A stretch of DNA of 64,000 bases from Yinghuangia seranimata (lineage in GTDB: Bacteria > Actinomycetota > Actinomycetes > Streptomycetales > Streptomycetaceae). The stretch is from the NCBI RefSeq assembly GCF_029953285.1, contig NZ_JASAOI010000004.1, forward strand, positions 1 to 64,000, read 5' to 3'. Made by a program: the position numbers and the translations under genes. Under the pieces are notes generated by a model. It did not search any database. It saw only the letters and a program-made list of their open reading frames with translations, and was not told where the DNA came from. Below, one piece after another: positions 56,412 to 64,000 of this stretch. Numbering within the stretch: position 1 is the first letter of the stretch; each line of letters starts with the position of its first letter.

Positions 56412-57085
56412 CGTTCTCCATCGCCGCCCGGTGCCCCCGCACCGGGCAGGTCGGGGTGGCCATCGCCTCCTCCAGCCCGGCGGTCGCCTCCCGCTGTGCG
56501 CACGTGCGAGCGGGAGTCGGGGCGGCGTGCACGCAGAACGTCACCGACCCCCGGCTCGGTCCCCGGCTGCTCGACCTGATCGCCGCCGGGGCGAACGCGT
56601 CGGACGCCGTCCGTCACACCGCCGATACCGAAACCCTCATCGCCTGGCGCCAGGTGACGGCCGTCGGTGCCGCCGGTGACCCTGCCGCGTTCACCGGCGA
56701 AGGCGCGCTCGGCACCCACGCCCAGGCCGTCGGCGACGACTGCGTCGCCGCCGGCAACATGCTGCGGCACGACGGCGTACCGCACGCGATGGTCGCCGCC
56801 TTCGCCGCGCAGCCCGAACTCCCGCTCGCGCGGCGCCTCCTGGACGCGCTGGCGGCGGGGCTCTCGGACGGCGGCGAGGAAGGCCCGGTCCACTCGGCCG
56901 GGCTGCTCGTCGCGGACGCGGTGCCCTGGCCGGTCACGGACCTGCGCGTCGACTGGACCGAGGGCGACCCGGTCGCCGCACTCGGCACCCTGTGGCGGCT
57001 GTGGGAGCCGCAGCAGGACGCCTACGTCCAGCGCGCGCTCGCACCCGAGCTGGCGCCCAGCTACGGCGTCCCCGGGAACCTCTGA
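56408..57085 (+). CDS. DUF1028 family protein (Ntn-hydrolase-like)
   Basis: A 225-residue protein starting MTFSIAARCPRTGQVGVAIA, SSSPAVASRCAHVRAGVGAA, which is the hallmark of DUF1028; later AVGDDCVAAGNML and VHSAGLLVADAVPWPVTDLR are also conserved. Family members have an Ntn-hydrolase-like fold and often sit beside RidA and peptidase genes, hinting at hydrolysis of a small amide, but activity has not been proved to my knowledge. GTG start overlapping the RidA stop (GTGA); the stop overlaps the M20 start (TGATG). Three-gene coupled operon. Confidence 0.9.
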   Translation: MTFSIAARCPRTGQVGVAIASSSPAVASRCAHVRAGVGAACTQNVTDPRLGPRLLDLIAAGANASDAVRHTADTETLIAWRQVTAVGAAGDPAAFTGEGALGTHAQAVGDDCVAAGNMLRHDGVPHAMVAAFAAQPELPLARRLLDALAAGLSDGGEEGPVHSAGLLVADAVPWPVTDLRVDWTEGDPVAALGTLWRLWEPQQDAYVQRALAPELAPSYGVPGNL

Positions 57086-58260
57086 TGCGGCCCGAGACAA
57101 CCACCGAGACCACACCCGTTCAGGCCCCCGCAGCCGTCCGAGCCCTGCTGGCGGAGACGGTCGGGCGGACGTCCGACCGCCTCCTCTCGCTGTCGCACCG
57201 CCTGCACGCGAACCCGGAGACGGCGTGGGAGGAGGAGAAGGCGGCCCGCTGGACCGCCTCGCTCCTCGACGACTTCGGCTACACGGTCACGCCAGGCGTC
57301 TGCGAGCTGCCCACGGCCTTCGCCGCGCGCATCGGCAGCGGTCCACTGCACGTCGCGCTCTGCGCCGAGTACGACGCGCTGCCCGGCCTCGGGCACGCCT
57401 GCGGCCACAACCTCATCGCCTCCTCGGCGGTGGGCGCGGCCGCCGCCCTGGCCCGGGTCGCCGACGACCTCGGGCTGACCGTCACCGTCCTCGGCACCCC
57501 GGCCGAGGAGGGCGGCGGCGGCAAGATCCTCCTGCTGGAGCGCGGCGCTTTCGCGGGCGTGGACGTGGCGATGATGGTCCATCCCGGCCCGGTCGACGTC
57601 GCCGAGGCCGAGCCGTTCGCCGTCGCGCACCTGGGCGTCCGGTACACCGGCCGGGCCGCCCACGCCGCCGCCTATCCGGAGCAGGGCCGCAACGCCGCGG
57701 ACGCGTTCACCGTCGCCCAGGTCGGCATCGGATTGCTCCGCCAGCAACTGCCGTCGAACACGCGGGTGCACGGGCTGGTGACGCGCGGGGGAGAGGCGCC
57801 CAACGCCATACCGGAGCGGACGGACGGGCGCTGGTACGTCCGCGCCGCGGACCTGGAAGAGCTGGAACGCGTCCAGGCCCGTGTCGAGGCGTGCTTCCAG
57901 GCCGGCGCCCTCGCCTCCGGCTGCACGCTGGAGATCGAGCCGGAGTCACCGCCGTACTCGGAGTTCCGCAACGACGCGGAGCTGGTCGCCCTCTACCGCC
58001 GCAACGCCGAGGGCATCGGCCGCCGCTTCGCGGCGCCCGGCGATCCGGCGGCGCGGATGAACCGGGCGTCGACCGACATGGGCAACGTCTCCCGCGTCGT
58101 GCGTGCCCTGCACCCGTACATCGGCATCGACTCGCTCCCCGCCGTCAACCACCAGCGCGAGTTCGCCGCCGCGTGCGCGACTCCGGCGGCGGATGCCGCC
58201 CTGCTCGACGGCGCGCTGGCGCTCGCGCTGACCGCGGCCGATCTCACCGCGGTCGGCTGA
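57085..58260 (+). CDS. M20-family amidohydrolase/peptidase (AbgB/p-aminobenzoyl-glutamate hydrolase-like)
   Basis: A 391-residue metal-dependent amidohydrolase. Key motifs: SHRLHANPETAWEEEKAARW, AEYDALPGLGHACGHNL (metal ligand His and the catalytic region), LGTPAEEGGGGKILLLERGA (Glu general base) and MVHPG. The H-x-x-x-A-x-P-x-x-G-x-N-A dimerisation domain follows, and the last metal ligand is in the C-terminal ASTDMGNVSRVV block. Such enzymes remove acyl groups from N-acylated amino acids or cleave small amides. The ATG overlaps the DUF1028 stop by one base. It converges on the TetR gene. Confidence 0.9.
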   Translation: MRPETTTETTPVQAPAAVRALLAETVGRTSDRLLSLSHRLHANPETAWEEEKAARWTASLLDDFGYTVTPGVCELPTAFAARIGSGPLHVALCAEYDALPGLGHACGHNLIASSAVGAAAALARVADDLGLTVTVLGTPAEEGGGGKILLLERGAFAGVDVAMMVHPGPVDVAEAEPFAVAHLGVRYTGRAAHAAAYPEQGRNAADAFTVAQVGIGLLRQQLPSNTRVHGLVTRGGEAPNAIPERTDGRWYVRAADLEELERVQARVEACFQAGALASGCTLEIEPESPPYSEFRNDAELVALYRRNAEGIGRRFAAPGDPAARMNRASTDMGNVSRVVRALHPYIGIDSLPAVNHQREFAAACATPAADAALLDGALALALTAADLTAVG

Positions 58261-58311
58261 GGGCAGCGGACGATTCCGCGGCCCCTGCGTGCGGGGGTAT
58301 GAGCCAGGGGC

Positions 58312-58914
58312 TCACAGATCCGGGCAGCCGGTGACCGCGCGGGCGTGCGCGGTCAGCAGGGCCACGGCCGTTCCGCGGTCGACCGCGGGGTTGTGGGCGA
58401 CGATGTGGAGCCCGTAGCCGTCCTCCATCGCGACGAGGTTGCGTGCGAGGTCGTTCGGCGGGGCGGCGAGTGTGAAGACGCCTGCCGCCGCGCCGACTTG
58501 CAGCAGCGTCGAGTAGAGGGCCGCCTCGCGGGCGAACAGGGACGCCATGAGCGCCGCGTGCGCGGCGCTGCGGTCGGCGACGCCGTGCAGCTCGAACAAG
58601 AGCCGGTGTACCGCGTCGTCCGGGCCGGACGGCAGGCCGGAGGCGAGCGCGGCGCGCATGCGGGCCACCGGGCCGTCGGGTTCGTCGATGCGGCGCTGCC
58701 GTTCGGCCAGGTAGTTCTCGACGGCGTCCTGGTGGACGGCCACCACGAGGTCGTCCAGCTCCGGGTAGTAGTACAGGACCGATCCCGCCGAGACGCCCGC
58801 CTCGGCGGCGATGTCCTTGATGCGGAGGCCGGCCATGCCGCGGTCGGCGATGGCCCGTCCGGCGGCGTCGATGAGCGCTCCGCGGCGGGCTTCCTGGTTC
58901 TTGGGGCGTGCCAT
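58312..58914 (-). CDS. TetR-family transcriptional regulator
   Basis: A 200-residue repressor: ARRGALIDAAGRAIADRGMA, LRIKDIAAEAGVSAGSVLYY, YPELDDLVVAVHQ is the DNA-binding domain (residues about 10-58), and a BetI-like helical ligand domain follows (MRAALASGLPSGPDDAVHRL, LVAMEDGYGLHIVAHN). The ATG at 58914 is chosen over that at 58923 because GGGGGG lies just upstream. It is divergent from aldehyde dehydrogenase; two related palindromes in the 170 bases between (58931, 58992) suggest that it represses itself and the catabolic operon. Confidence 0.9.
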   Translation of the reverse strand: MARPKNQEARRGALIDAAGRAIADRGMAGLRIKDIAAEAGVSAGSVLYYYPELDDLVVAVHQDAVENYLAERQRRIDEPDGPVARMRAALASGLPSGPDDAVHRLLFELHGVADRSAAHAALMASLFAREAALYSTLLQVGAAAGVFTLAAPPNDLARNLVAMEDGYGLHIVAHNPAVDRGTAVALLTAHARAVTGCPDL

Positions 58915-58930
58915 GCCCCCCATTCTCTGA

Positions 58931-58950
58931 TGTGAATCGCAGATTTCACA
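58931..58950. promoter_or_regulatory. TetR operator, copy 1 (TetR side)
   Basis: TGTGAATCGCAGATTTCACA is an imperfect palindrome with perfect six-base arms, 17 bases from the TetR start codon. Read on the minus strand its centre is TGAAATCTGCGATTCA, nearly the same as TGAATCTGCGTTCA in the second site at 58992, so both probably bind the same protein. Confidence 0.7.
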
Positions 58951-58969
58951 ATCCGATGCGCTTCTGCCA

Positions 58970-59009
58970 TTGACGCACGCTTAACCCGTTGTTTGAATCT
59001 GCGTTCAAA
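58970..59009 (+). promoter_or_regulatory. promoter with overlapping TetR operator, copy 2
   Basis: TTGACG (58970-58975) and TTGAAT (58993-58998) are 17 bases apart and fit the housekeeping promoter consensus. TTTGAATCTGCGTTCAAA (58992-59009) is an 18-base palindrome with perfect six-base arms that covers the -10 box, so protein bound here would block transcription of the aldehyde dehydrogenase operon. Confidence 0.68.
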
Positions 59010-59087
59010 GAACTCGGGCAGCTGTGCCAGACCCGGCGGACGTGACCGCGGTCGACTGCCCCTCGAGGACTCCTGAGGTTCCCCGCC

Positions 59088-60599
59088 ATGAGCGACTCCA
59101 CCCCCGCAAGCCGTATCCCCACGACCTCCGCCGAGTGGCGGCACCTGGCCTCGGGCCTGACCCCGCAGACCCGCGCCTTCGTCGACGGCGAGCAGCGCGA
59201 CGCCCGCTCCGGCGCCACCTTCACCGACACCGACCCGGCCACCGGCAAAGCGCTCGCCGAGGTCGCCGCGTGTGACGCCGAGGACGTGGACGACGCCGTC
59301 CGTGCGGCCCGCGCCGCCTTCGCCGACGGCCGCTGGTCCGGGCTCGCGCCGGAGGCACGCAAGAAGCGCCTGCTGCGGCTCGCCGAGCTGATCGAGCGGC
59401 ACGGCCCCGAACTCGCCCTGTACGACTCACTCGACATGGGCAAGCCCGTCGCCGAAGCGCTCACCGTCGACGTCCCCGGCGCGGCAGGCTGCTTCGCCTG
59501 GCACGCTGAGGCCGCCGACAAGCTCTACGACGAGATCGCCCCGGCCGCGCCCGGCAACCTCGCCCTCGTCCGCCGCGTTCCGCTGGGCGTCGTCGGCGCC
59601 GTCGTGCCCTGGAACTTCCCGCTCGACCTCGCCGCGTGGAAGCTCGCCCCCGCGCTCGCCGCAGGCAACAGCGTCGTCCTCAAGCCCGCCGAGCAGTCCC
59701 CGCAGTCCGCGCTGCTCCTCGCACGGCTCGCGATCGAGGCGGGCATCCCGGCGGGCGTGCTGAACGTCGTCCCGGGCCTCGGCGAGACCGCCGGACGCGC
59801 ACTCGGCCTGCACGAGGACGTGGACGTGCTGGCCTTCACCGGCTCCACGGCGGTCGGGCGACTCTTCCTCTCCTACGCCGCGCGGTCCAACGGCAAGCAG
59901 GTCTGGCTGGAGGCCGGCGGCAAGAGCCCCAACCTCGTCTTCCCGGACGCCGATCTCGACGCCGCCGCCGAGCGCGCCGCCTTCGGGTTCTGCTTCAACG
60001 CCGGCCAGGTCTGCTCCGCCAACACCCGGCTGCTGGTCCACGAGGACATCGCCGAGGAGTTCACCGCCCGCGTCGCCGACCAGGCCGCCGCGTACGCACC
60101 CGGCGACCCGCTCGACCCGGCCACCCGGCTCGGCCCGCTCGTCGACGAGGCCCAGGCACAGCGACTCCAGGCCGCCGTCGACGCGGCACGCGCCGCGGGC
60201 GGACGCGTCGTCCTCGGCGGCACCCGACCCGACCGCGTCGGCGCCTACCTGCACCCGACGATCGTCAGCGGCCTGCCCGAGGACGCGCCGCTCGCCCGCG
60301 AGGAACTGTTCGGGCCCGTGCTGACGGTCCTGCCGTTCCGCGACGAGGCGGAGGCCGTCCGGATCGCCAACGACTCCCCCTACGGCCTGGCCGCCTCCGT
60401 CTGGACCCGCGACCTCGGCCGCGCCCACCGCGTCGCCGAGGCGCTCCACGCCGGAACGGTCTCGGTCAACACCGTCGACGCGCTGAGCCCCGCCACGCCC
60501 TTCGGCGGCTTCAAACAGTCCGGCTTCGGGCGCGACCTCTCCCTGCACTCCTTCGACAAGTACACCGGTCTGAAGACGACCTGGGTCTCCTTCGGCTGA
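59088..60599 (+). CDS. NAD(P)-dependent aldehyde dehydrogenase (PuuC-like)
   Basis: A 503-residue aldehyde dehydrogenase that oxidises an amino-aldehyde or similar aldehyde to its acid. Visible motifs: VVPWNFPLDLAAWKLAPALA with KPAEQSPQSALLL (cofactor binding), FTGSTAVG, LEAGGKSPN with general base Glu275, and FNAGQVCSANTRLLV with the nucleophile Cys309. The C-terminal EELFGPVLTVLPF and FGGFKQSGFGRD are standard. Overall it resembles PuuC (gamma-glutamyl-aminobutyraldehyde dehydrogenase). The neighbouring aminotransferase would supply the aldehyde substrate. The ATG has GAGG nine bases upstream. Controlled by the TetR-type operator over its promoter. Confidence 0.93.
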   Translation: MSDSTPASRIPTTSAEWRHLASGLTPQTRAFVDGEQRDARSGATFTDTDPATGKALAEVAACDAEDVDDAVRAARAAFADGRWSGLAPEARKKRLLRLAELIERHGPELALYDSLDMGKPVAEALTVDVPGAAGCFAWHAEAADKLYDEIAPAAPGNLALVRRVPLGVVGAVVPWNFPLDLAAWKLAPALAAGNSVVLKPAEQSPQSALLLARLAIEAGIPAGVLNVVPGLGETAGRALGLHEDVDVLAFTGSTAVGRLFLSYAARSNGKQVWLEAGGKSPNLVFPDADLDAAAERAAFGFCFNAGQVCSANTRLLVHEDIAEEFTARVADQAAAYAPGDPLDPATRLGPLVDEAQAQRLQAAVDAARAAGGRVVLGGTRPDRVGAYLHPTIVSGLPEDAPLAREELFGPVLTVLPFRDEAEAVRIANDSPYGLAASVWTRDLGRAHRVAEALHAGTVSVNTVDALSPATPFGGFKQSGFGRDLSLHSFDKYTGLKTTWVSFG

Positions 60600-60658
60600 C
60601 GTTCGGCCCCCGCCGTCCTGCCTGAGCCTCCTCACCCCCCCGCATGAAAGGCACCACC

Positions 60659-62014
60659 ATGAGCCGTGTCCCGATGACCCCCGACGAACTGAAGGCAGCG
60701 GACCGGGCCCGCATCATCCACCCGTATCTCCCCGGCTCCGTCTCGGAGCGTGTGGTCATGACCACCGGCTCCGGCTGCCGCCTCACCGACGCGGACGGCC
60801 GCTCCTACCTCGACGCCACCGGCGGCCTCTGGCTCGCGCAGATCGGCCACGGCCGCGAGGAGGTGGCACGGGCCGCCTACGAGCAGATGGCGCGGCTGGA
60901 GTACTTCACCAGCTTCTGGGAGTTCTCCAACGACCGCGCCATCGAGCTGGCCACCAAGCTCACCTCGATCGCCCCGGAGGGGCTGGGCCACGTCTACTTC
61001 ACCTCCGGCGGCTCGGAGGGCAACGAGGCCGCCATCAAGATGGCCCGCTACTACCACCACCGGCGCGGCGAGTCCTCCCGCACCTGGATCCTGGCCCGCC
61101 ACAAGGCCTACCACGGCATCGGCTACGGCGGCGGTTCGGCGACCGGATTCCCGGTCTACCACGAGGGCTTCGCCCCGATGATGCCCCACGTCTCCCACCT
61201 GACCCCGCCGTGGCCGTACCGCAGCGAGCTCTACGGCGGCGAGGACCCCTGTGACTTCCTCATCGCCGAACTGGAGCAGCGGATCGCGGAGATCGGCGCC
61301 GGCAACATCGCCGCGATGATCGGCGAACCCATCATGGGCGTCGGCGGCATGCTCGTCCCGCCGGCCGACTACTGGCCGCGGGTGCGCGAAGTGCTGGACC
61401 GCCACGGCATCCTGCTGATCCTGGACGAGGTGGTCACCGCCTACGGCCGCGTCGGCACGTGGTTCGCCGCGCAGCACTTCGGCGTCACACCGGACATCAT
61501 CGTCACCGCCAAGGGCATCACGTCCGGCTACATCCCGCTGGGCGCGCTGCTCGTCGGCGACCACGTGGCCGAGCAACTGCTCGCCGACCACGGCTTCCCC
61601 ATGGGCTACACCTACAACGGCCACCCGGTCTCCGCCGCCGTCGCCCTGGAGAACCTCGACATCATCGAGCGCGAGGGCCTCCTCGCCCGCGCCACCGAGA
61701 TCGGCGGCCTCCTGCACCGCGAACTGGAGGCGCAGCTCGGCGACCTGCCCGTGGTGGGCGAGATCCGCTCGGTCGGCATGATGCTCGCCGTCGAACTGGT
61801 CGCCGACCGGACCACCCGCGAGCCGCTGCCGATGCCGCAGCCGCTGCTGCCCGACGTGATCCGCCGCGAGACGGGCGTCATCGTCCGCGACTGCGCCCAC
61901 AGCCTGGTCCTCTCCCCGGCGCTGGTCATGACGGACGCGGAGGCCAAGGAGGCCGTCACCGCCATGCGTCAGGTCCTGGAGCGCGTCCAGCCGAGCGGCG
62001 AACTGCGCAACTGA
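60659..62014 (+). CDS. class III PLP-dependent aminotransferase
   Basis: A 451-residue omega-amino-acid/diamine aminotransferase. The PLP pocket shows [55 protein letters not shown] (Asp binding the pyridine nitrogen) and the Schiff-base Lys in [20 protein letters not shown]. It would convert a terminal amine into an aldehyde, which the upstream dehydrogenase can oxidise; putrescine, beta-alanine, 4-aminobutyrate or 2,4-diaminobutyrate are typical substrates in this group. The ATG at 60659 is preferred to 60644 because AAAGG lies eight bases upstream. A long-loop hairpin follows before the permease gene. Confidence 0.92.
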   Translation: MSRVPMTPDELKAADRARIIHPYLPGSVSERVVMTTGSGCRLTDADGRSYLDATGGLWLAQIGHGREEVARAAYEQMARLEYFTSFWEFSNDRAIELATKLTSIAPEGLGHVYFTSGGSEGNEAAIKMARYYHHRRGESSRTWILARHKAYHGIGYGGGSATGFPVYHEGFAPMMPHVSHLTPPWPYRSELYGGEDPCDFLIAELEQRIAEIGAGNIAAMIGEPIMGVGGMLVPPADYWPRVREVLDRHGILLILDEVVTAYGRVGTWFAAQHFGVTPDIIVTAKGITSGYIPLGALLVGDHVAEQLLADHGFPMGYTYNGHPVSAAVALENLDIIEREGLLARATEIGGLLHRELEAQLGDLPVVGEIRSVGMMLAVELVADRTTREPLPMPQPLLPDVIRRETGVIVRDCAHSLVLSPALVMTDAEAKEAVTAMRQVLERVQPSGELRN

Positions 62015-62021
62015 CCGGCTA

Positions 62022-62062
62022 CCGGGCCGTCCCGCAGCCCCGGCCTCGACGGGACGGCCCGG
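62022..62062 (+). terminator. intercistronic hairpin
   Basis: A perfect 12-pair stem (62022-62033 with 62051-62062) around a 17-base loop, eight bases after the aminotransferase stop. With no T tract and a co-oriented permease gene downstream, it may be a partial terminator or an mRNA-stabilising structure. Confidence 0.55.
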
Positions 62063-62131
62063 TGTTCGCGCGAGCCCCCGCACAGTTCGCGTTGAACACC
62101 TCCACCGCCCCACGCCCCCCGAGGAGTTCCC

Positions 62132-63670
62132 GTGTCCACCATCTCCGCACCGGACGGCCAGGTATCCGCCCACAGATCCGACTCGGTGCCGAACCTGCAC
62201 CGCAGCCTCGGCCGCTTCGACATCATGGCTCTCGGCGTCGCCGCGGTGATCTCCGCCGACGTGATCGGGCAGATCGCCACCGGCGGCGGAGAGGCCGTCA
62301 CCTGGACGGCGCTGCTGGCCGTGTTCTTCCTCGTGCCCTACGCGCTGCTCTTCGCCGAGACCGGCGCCGCGTTCCCGCAGGAGGGCGGACCCTACGTGTG
62401 GGTCAACCTCGCCTACGGCCGCACCGCCGCCGCGCTGACCACGCTGCTGTACTGGGTCACCAACCCGGTCTGGCTGGGCGGTTCCCTCGTCTTCGCGGCC
62501 GCCGGCGCCTGGGACGGCCACATCACCTACCTCGGCAGCGGGACCTTCGCGGACTACGCCTTCAAGCTGGTCTTCATCTGGGTCTCGATCCTCACCGCGG
62601 TCGTGTCGCTGCGCAGAGGAAAGTGGATCACCACGGTCGGGGCCGTCGCCAAGGTCGCCGTGATGCTGAGCGTCACAGCCACCGCGCTCGTCTACGGCCT
62701 CCAGCACGGCTTCAAGGGCCTCTCAGGCACCGGCTTCGCGCCCACCACCGGTGGCTTCCTCGCCCTCGTGCCGGTCCTTCTCTTCGCCTACGTCGGATTC
62801 GAGGCCCCGAACGCCGCCGGCGAGGAGATGCGCAACCCCAAGCGGGACGTGCCGGTCTCCATCGGCGTCTCCGGCGCGGTGGCCACCTGCTGCTACCTGC
62901 TGCCCGTGTTCGCGATCCTCGCGGTGGTGCCCGCCGAACAGATCACCGGCGTGGCCGGCTTCCTCGACGCCGCCGCCCTCGTCTTCGACAGCTACGGCAG
63001 TGCCGGCCATGCGCTGCTGACCACGACCAGCGTCGTGTTCGTCTTCGTCCTGATGACCCAGGGCAGCGCCTGGATGATCGTCAGCGACCGGATGCAGGCC
63101 ATGGCCGCCGCGGACGGGGGCTTCTTCAGCCGGGCGCTCGGTACGTTCCACCCGCGTCTGGGCACGCCTGTGCGGATGAACCTCGTCTCCGGCGTCACCG
63201 CGACGGCGTTCATGCTCGCCGCCACCCTCCTGGTCGACGGCAGCGCCGCGGCGGACTTCAAGGTCGTCCTGACGGTGGCCGTCACCACTCTGCTGCTCTC
63301 GTACCTCGCGGTGATCCCGGCGCTGGGCACCCTGCGCAAGCGCCACCCGCACGTTCAGCGGCCGTACCGAGTGCCGTTCGGCGCCTGGGGGTTCCGGATC
63401 AGCCTCGGTCTCGTCTACGCCTGGATCGTCCTGGGCTCGTTCGTCGCGCTCTTCCCCGGCCTCCTGGAGCGCCTGCTCGGCGTGGACTACGACTTCACGG
63501 GCACCTGGGGCGTCTCCCGCACGGTCTTCGAGACCTTCACCCTCGGCACCGTGGCGATCCTGCTCGCCGTCGGGGTCCTCGGCTGCGTCATCGGCGCCCG
63601 ACTCGACCGCCGCGCCGCGCCGACCGCGGCCGCCTCAGCCGCCGACACCCTTCCGGAGTTCCAGGCGTGA
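62132..63670 (+). CDS. APC-superfamily amino acid permease
   Basis: A 512-residue membrane transporter with about 12 helices. The first helix FDIMALGVAAVISADVIGQI has the broken-helix region of APC proteins, and FAETGAAFPQEGGPYVWVNL, AYVGFEAPNAAGEEMRNPKR, DVPVSI and FVLMTQGSAWMIVSDRMQAM are family blocks. It probably imports the amino acid or amine degraded by its neighbours. The GTG start has GAGGAG five bases upstream. Its stop overlaps the aspartase start by four bases (GTGA), so permease and aspartase are translationally coupled. Confidence 0.92.
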   Translation: MSTISAPDGQVSAHRSDSVPNLHRSLGRFDIMALGVAAVISADVIGQIATGGGEAVTWTALLAVFFLVPYALLFAETGAAFPQEGGPYVWVNLAYGRTAAALTTLLYWVTNPVWLGGSLVFAAAGAWDGHITYLGSGTFADYAFKLVFIWVSILTAVVSLRRGKWITTVGAVAKVAVMLSVTATALVYGLQHGFKGLSGTGFAPTTGGFLALVPVLLFAYVGFEAPNAAGEEMRNPKRDVPVSIGVSGAVATCCYLLPVFAILAVVPAEQITGVAGFLDAAALVFDSYGSAGHALLTTTSVVFVFVLMTQGSAWMIVSDRMQAMAAADGGFFSRALGTFHPRLGTPVRMNLVSGVTATAFMLAATLLVDGSAAADFKVVLTVAVTTLLLSYLAVIPALGTLRKRHPHVQRPYRVPFGAWGFRISLGLVYAWIVLGSFVALFPGLLERLLGVDYDFTGTWGVSRTVFETFTLGTVAILLAVGVLGCVIGARLDRRAAPTAAASAADTLPEFQA

Positions 63671-64000
63671 CCACTCCCAGCGCCGTGCCGCACCGCACCG
63701 AACACGACCTGCTCGGCGACCGCGACGTTCCCGCCGACGCGTACTACGGCGTGCACACATTGCGCGCGGTGGAGAACTTCCCGATCACCGGCATCCCTGT
63801 CAGCACCCACACCGAACTGGTCGTCGCCCTCGCCTGCGTCAAGCAGGCGGCGGCGCAGGCCAACCAGGAACTCGGCCTGCTGGACCGCCGCCGCGCCGAC
63901 GCCATCGTCCGTGCCTGCCAGGAGATCCGCGCCGGCCGCCTCCACGGCGACTTCGTGGTCGACGTCCTCCAGGGCGGAGCGGGCACCTCCACGAACATGA
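63667..64000 (+). CDS. aspA: aspartate ammonia-lyase (aspartase), N-terminal part
   Basis: The first 111 residues of a fumarase/aspartase-family enzyme, running off the right edge. TEHDLLGDRDVPADAYYGVH, TLRAVENFPITG is the typical aspartase N-terminus and GDFVVDVLQGGAGTSTNM contains the substrate-binding Gly-(G)-A-G-T-S-x-N-M loop. The reaction releases ammonia from L-aspartate to give fumarate, feeding the TCA cycle. GTG start overlapping the permease stop. Placed at the end of the aldehyde dehydrogenase/aminotransferase operon, it suggests that the pathway yields aspartate or that the permease brings it in. Confidence 0.9.
   Translation, partial: MTTPSAVPHRTEHDLLGDRDVPADAYYGVHTLRAVENFPITGIPVSTHTELVVALACVKQAAAQANQELGLLDRRRADAIVRACQEIRAGRLHGDFVVDVLQGGAGTSTNM

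Noticed and set aside
58300..58314. Hairpin TGAGCC-AGG-GGCTCA between M20 and TetR genes
   Set aside because: Six-base stem overlapping the TetR stop codon; it could help termination but is too short to call with confidence.

Overview
The window is high-GC DNA (roughly 70% or more, with strong G/C preference at third codon positions), with frequent GTG starts, GTGA/ATGA stop-start overlaps and many TetR/IclR/LysR/LAL-type regulators. This fits a chromosome of a Streptomyces-like actinomycete; the genus cannot be fixed from the sequence. I count 45 protein genes or gene fragments and see no rRNA, tRNA, CRISPR array or complete mobile element. The only mobile DNA is the last 35 codons of an IS5-type transposase at the left edge.

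Left part (1-10.6 kb): a five-gene peptide/nickel-type ABC transporter operon on the minus strand (permeases, Tat-type lipoprotein binding protein, two ATPases), with every junction a 4-base overlap. To its right are a VIT/CCC1-like membrane protein, two convergent IclR regulators separated by a strong hairpin, a small dimeric alpha/beta-barrel protein and an orphan binding lipoprotein. Two copies of one composite palindrome, at 5826 and 8931, mark a likely IclR regulon.

Secretion and toxin part (11.4-29.4 kb): a 2764-residue secreted SpvB/FG-GAP/YD-repeat (Rhs) protein with a variable C-terminal toxin-like tip, then a gene of unknown function broken by two compensating frame changes. Next comes a minus-strand operon of three unusual genes: a 1294-residue multidomain protein, a protein resembling the animal BPI/LBP/CETP lipid-binding family (TULIP fold), and a pentapeptide-repeat protein. 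The first and last share a repeated module of about 55 residues. This operon is the most novel part of the window.

Middle part (29.8-54.6 kb): a TetR regulator between a serine hydrolase and an MFS pump, both preceded by the same 25-base operator; a two-headed Lrp regulator divergent from an FMN-dependent lactate monooxygenase-like enzyme; a CtpI/CtpH-like giant P-type ATPase divergent from a lysine/alanine-rich histone-like membrane protein; a run of small envelope or stress proteins (DUF6325, SHOCT, YihY, PLDc_N); a LAL-type LuxR regulator followed by two small coupled genes; the C-terminal remnant of a formylglycine-generating enzyme; a PiT phosphate transporter; and an AtsA-like arylsulfatase.

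Right part (54.7-64 kb): a catabolic locus. A LysR gene diverges from RidA-DUF1028-M20 hydrolase. A TetR gene diverges from aldehyde dehydrogenase, class III aminotransferase, APC permease and aspartase (cut by the window end). Palindromes lie in both divergent intergenic regions. The enzyme set would fit import and hydrolysis of an N-acylated amino compound, transamination, aldehyde oxidation and release of ammonia from aspartate.
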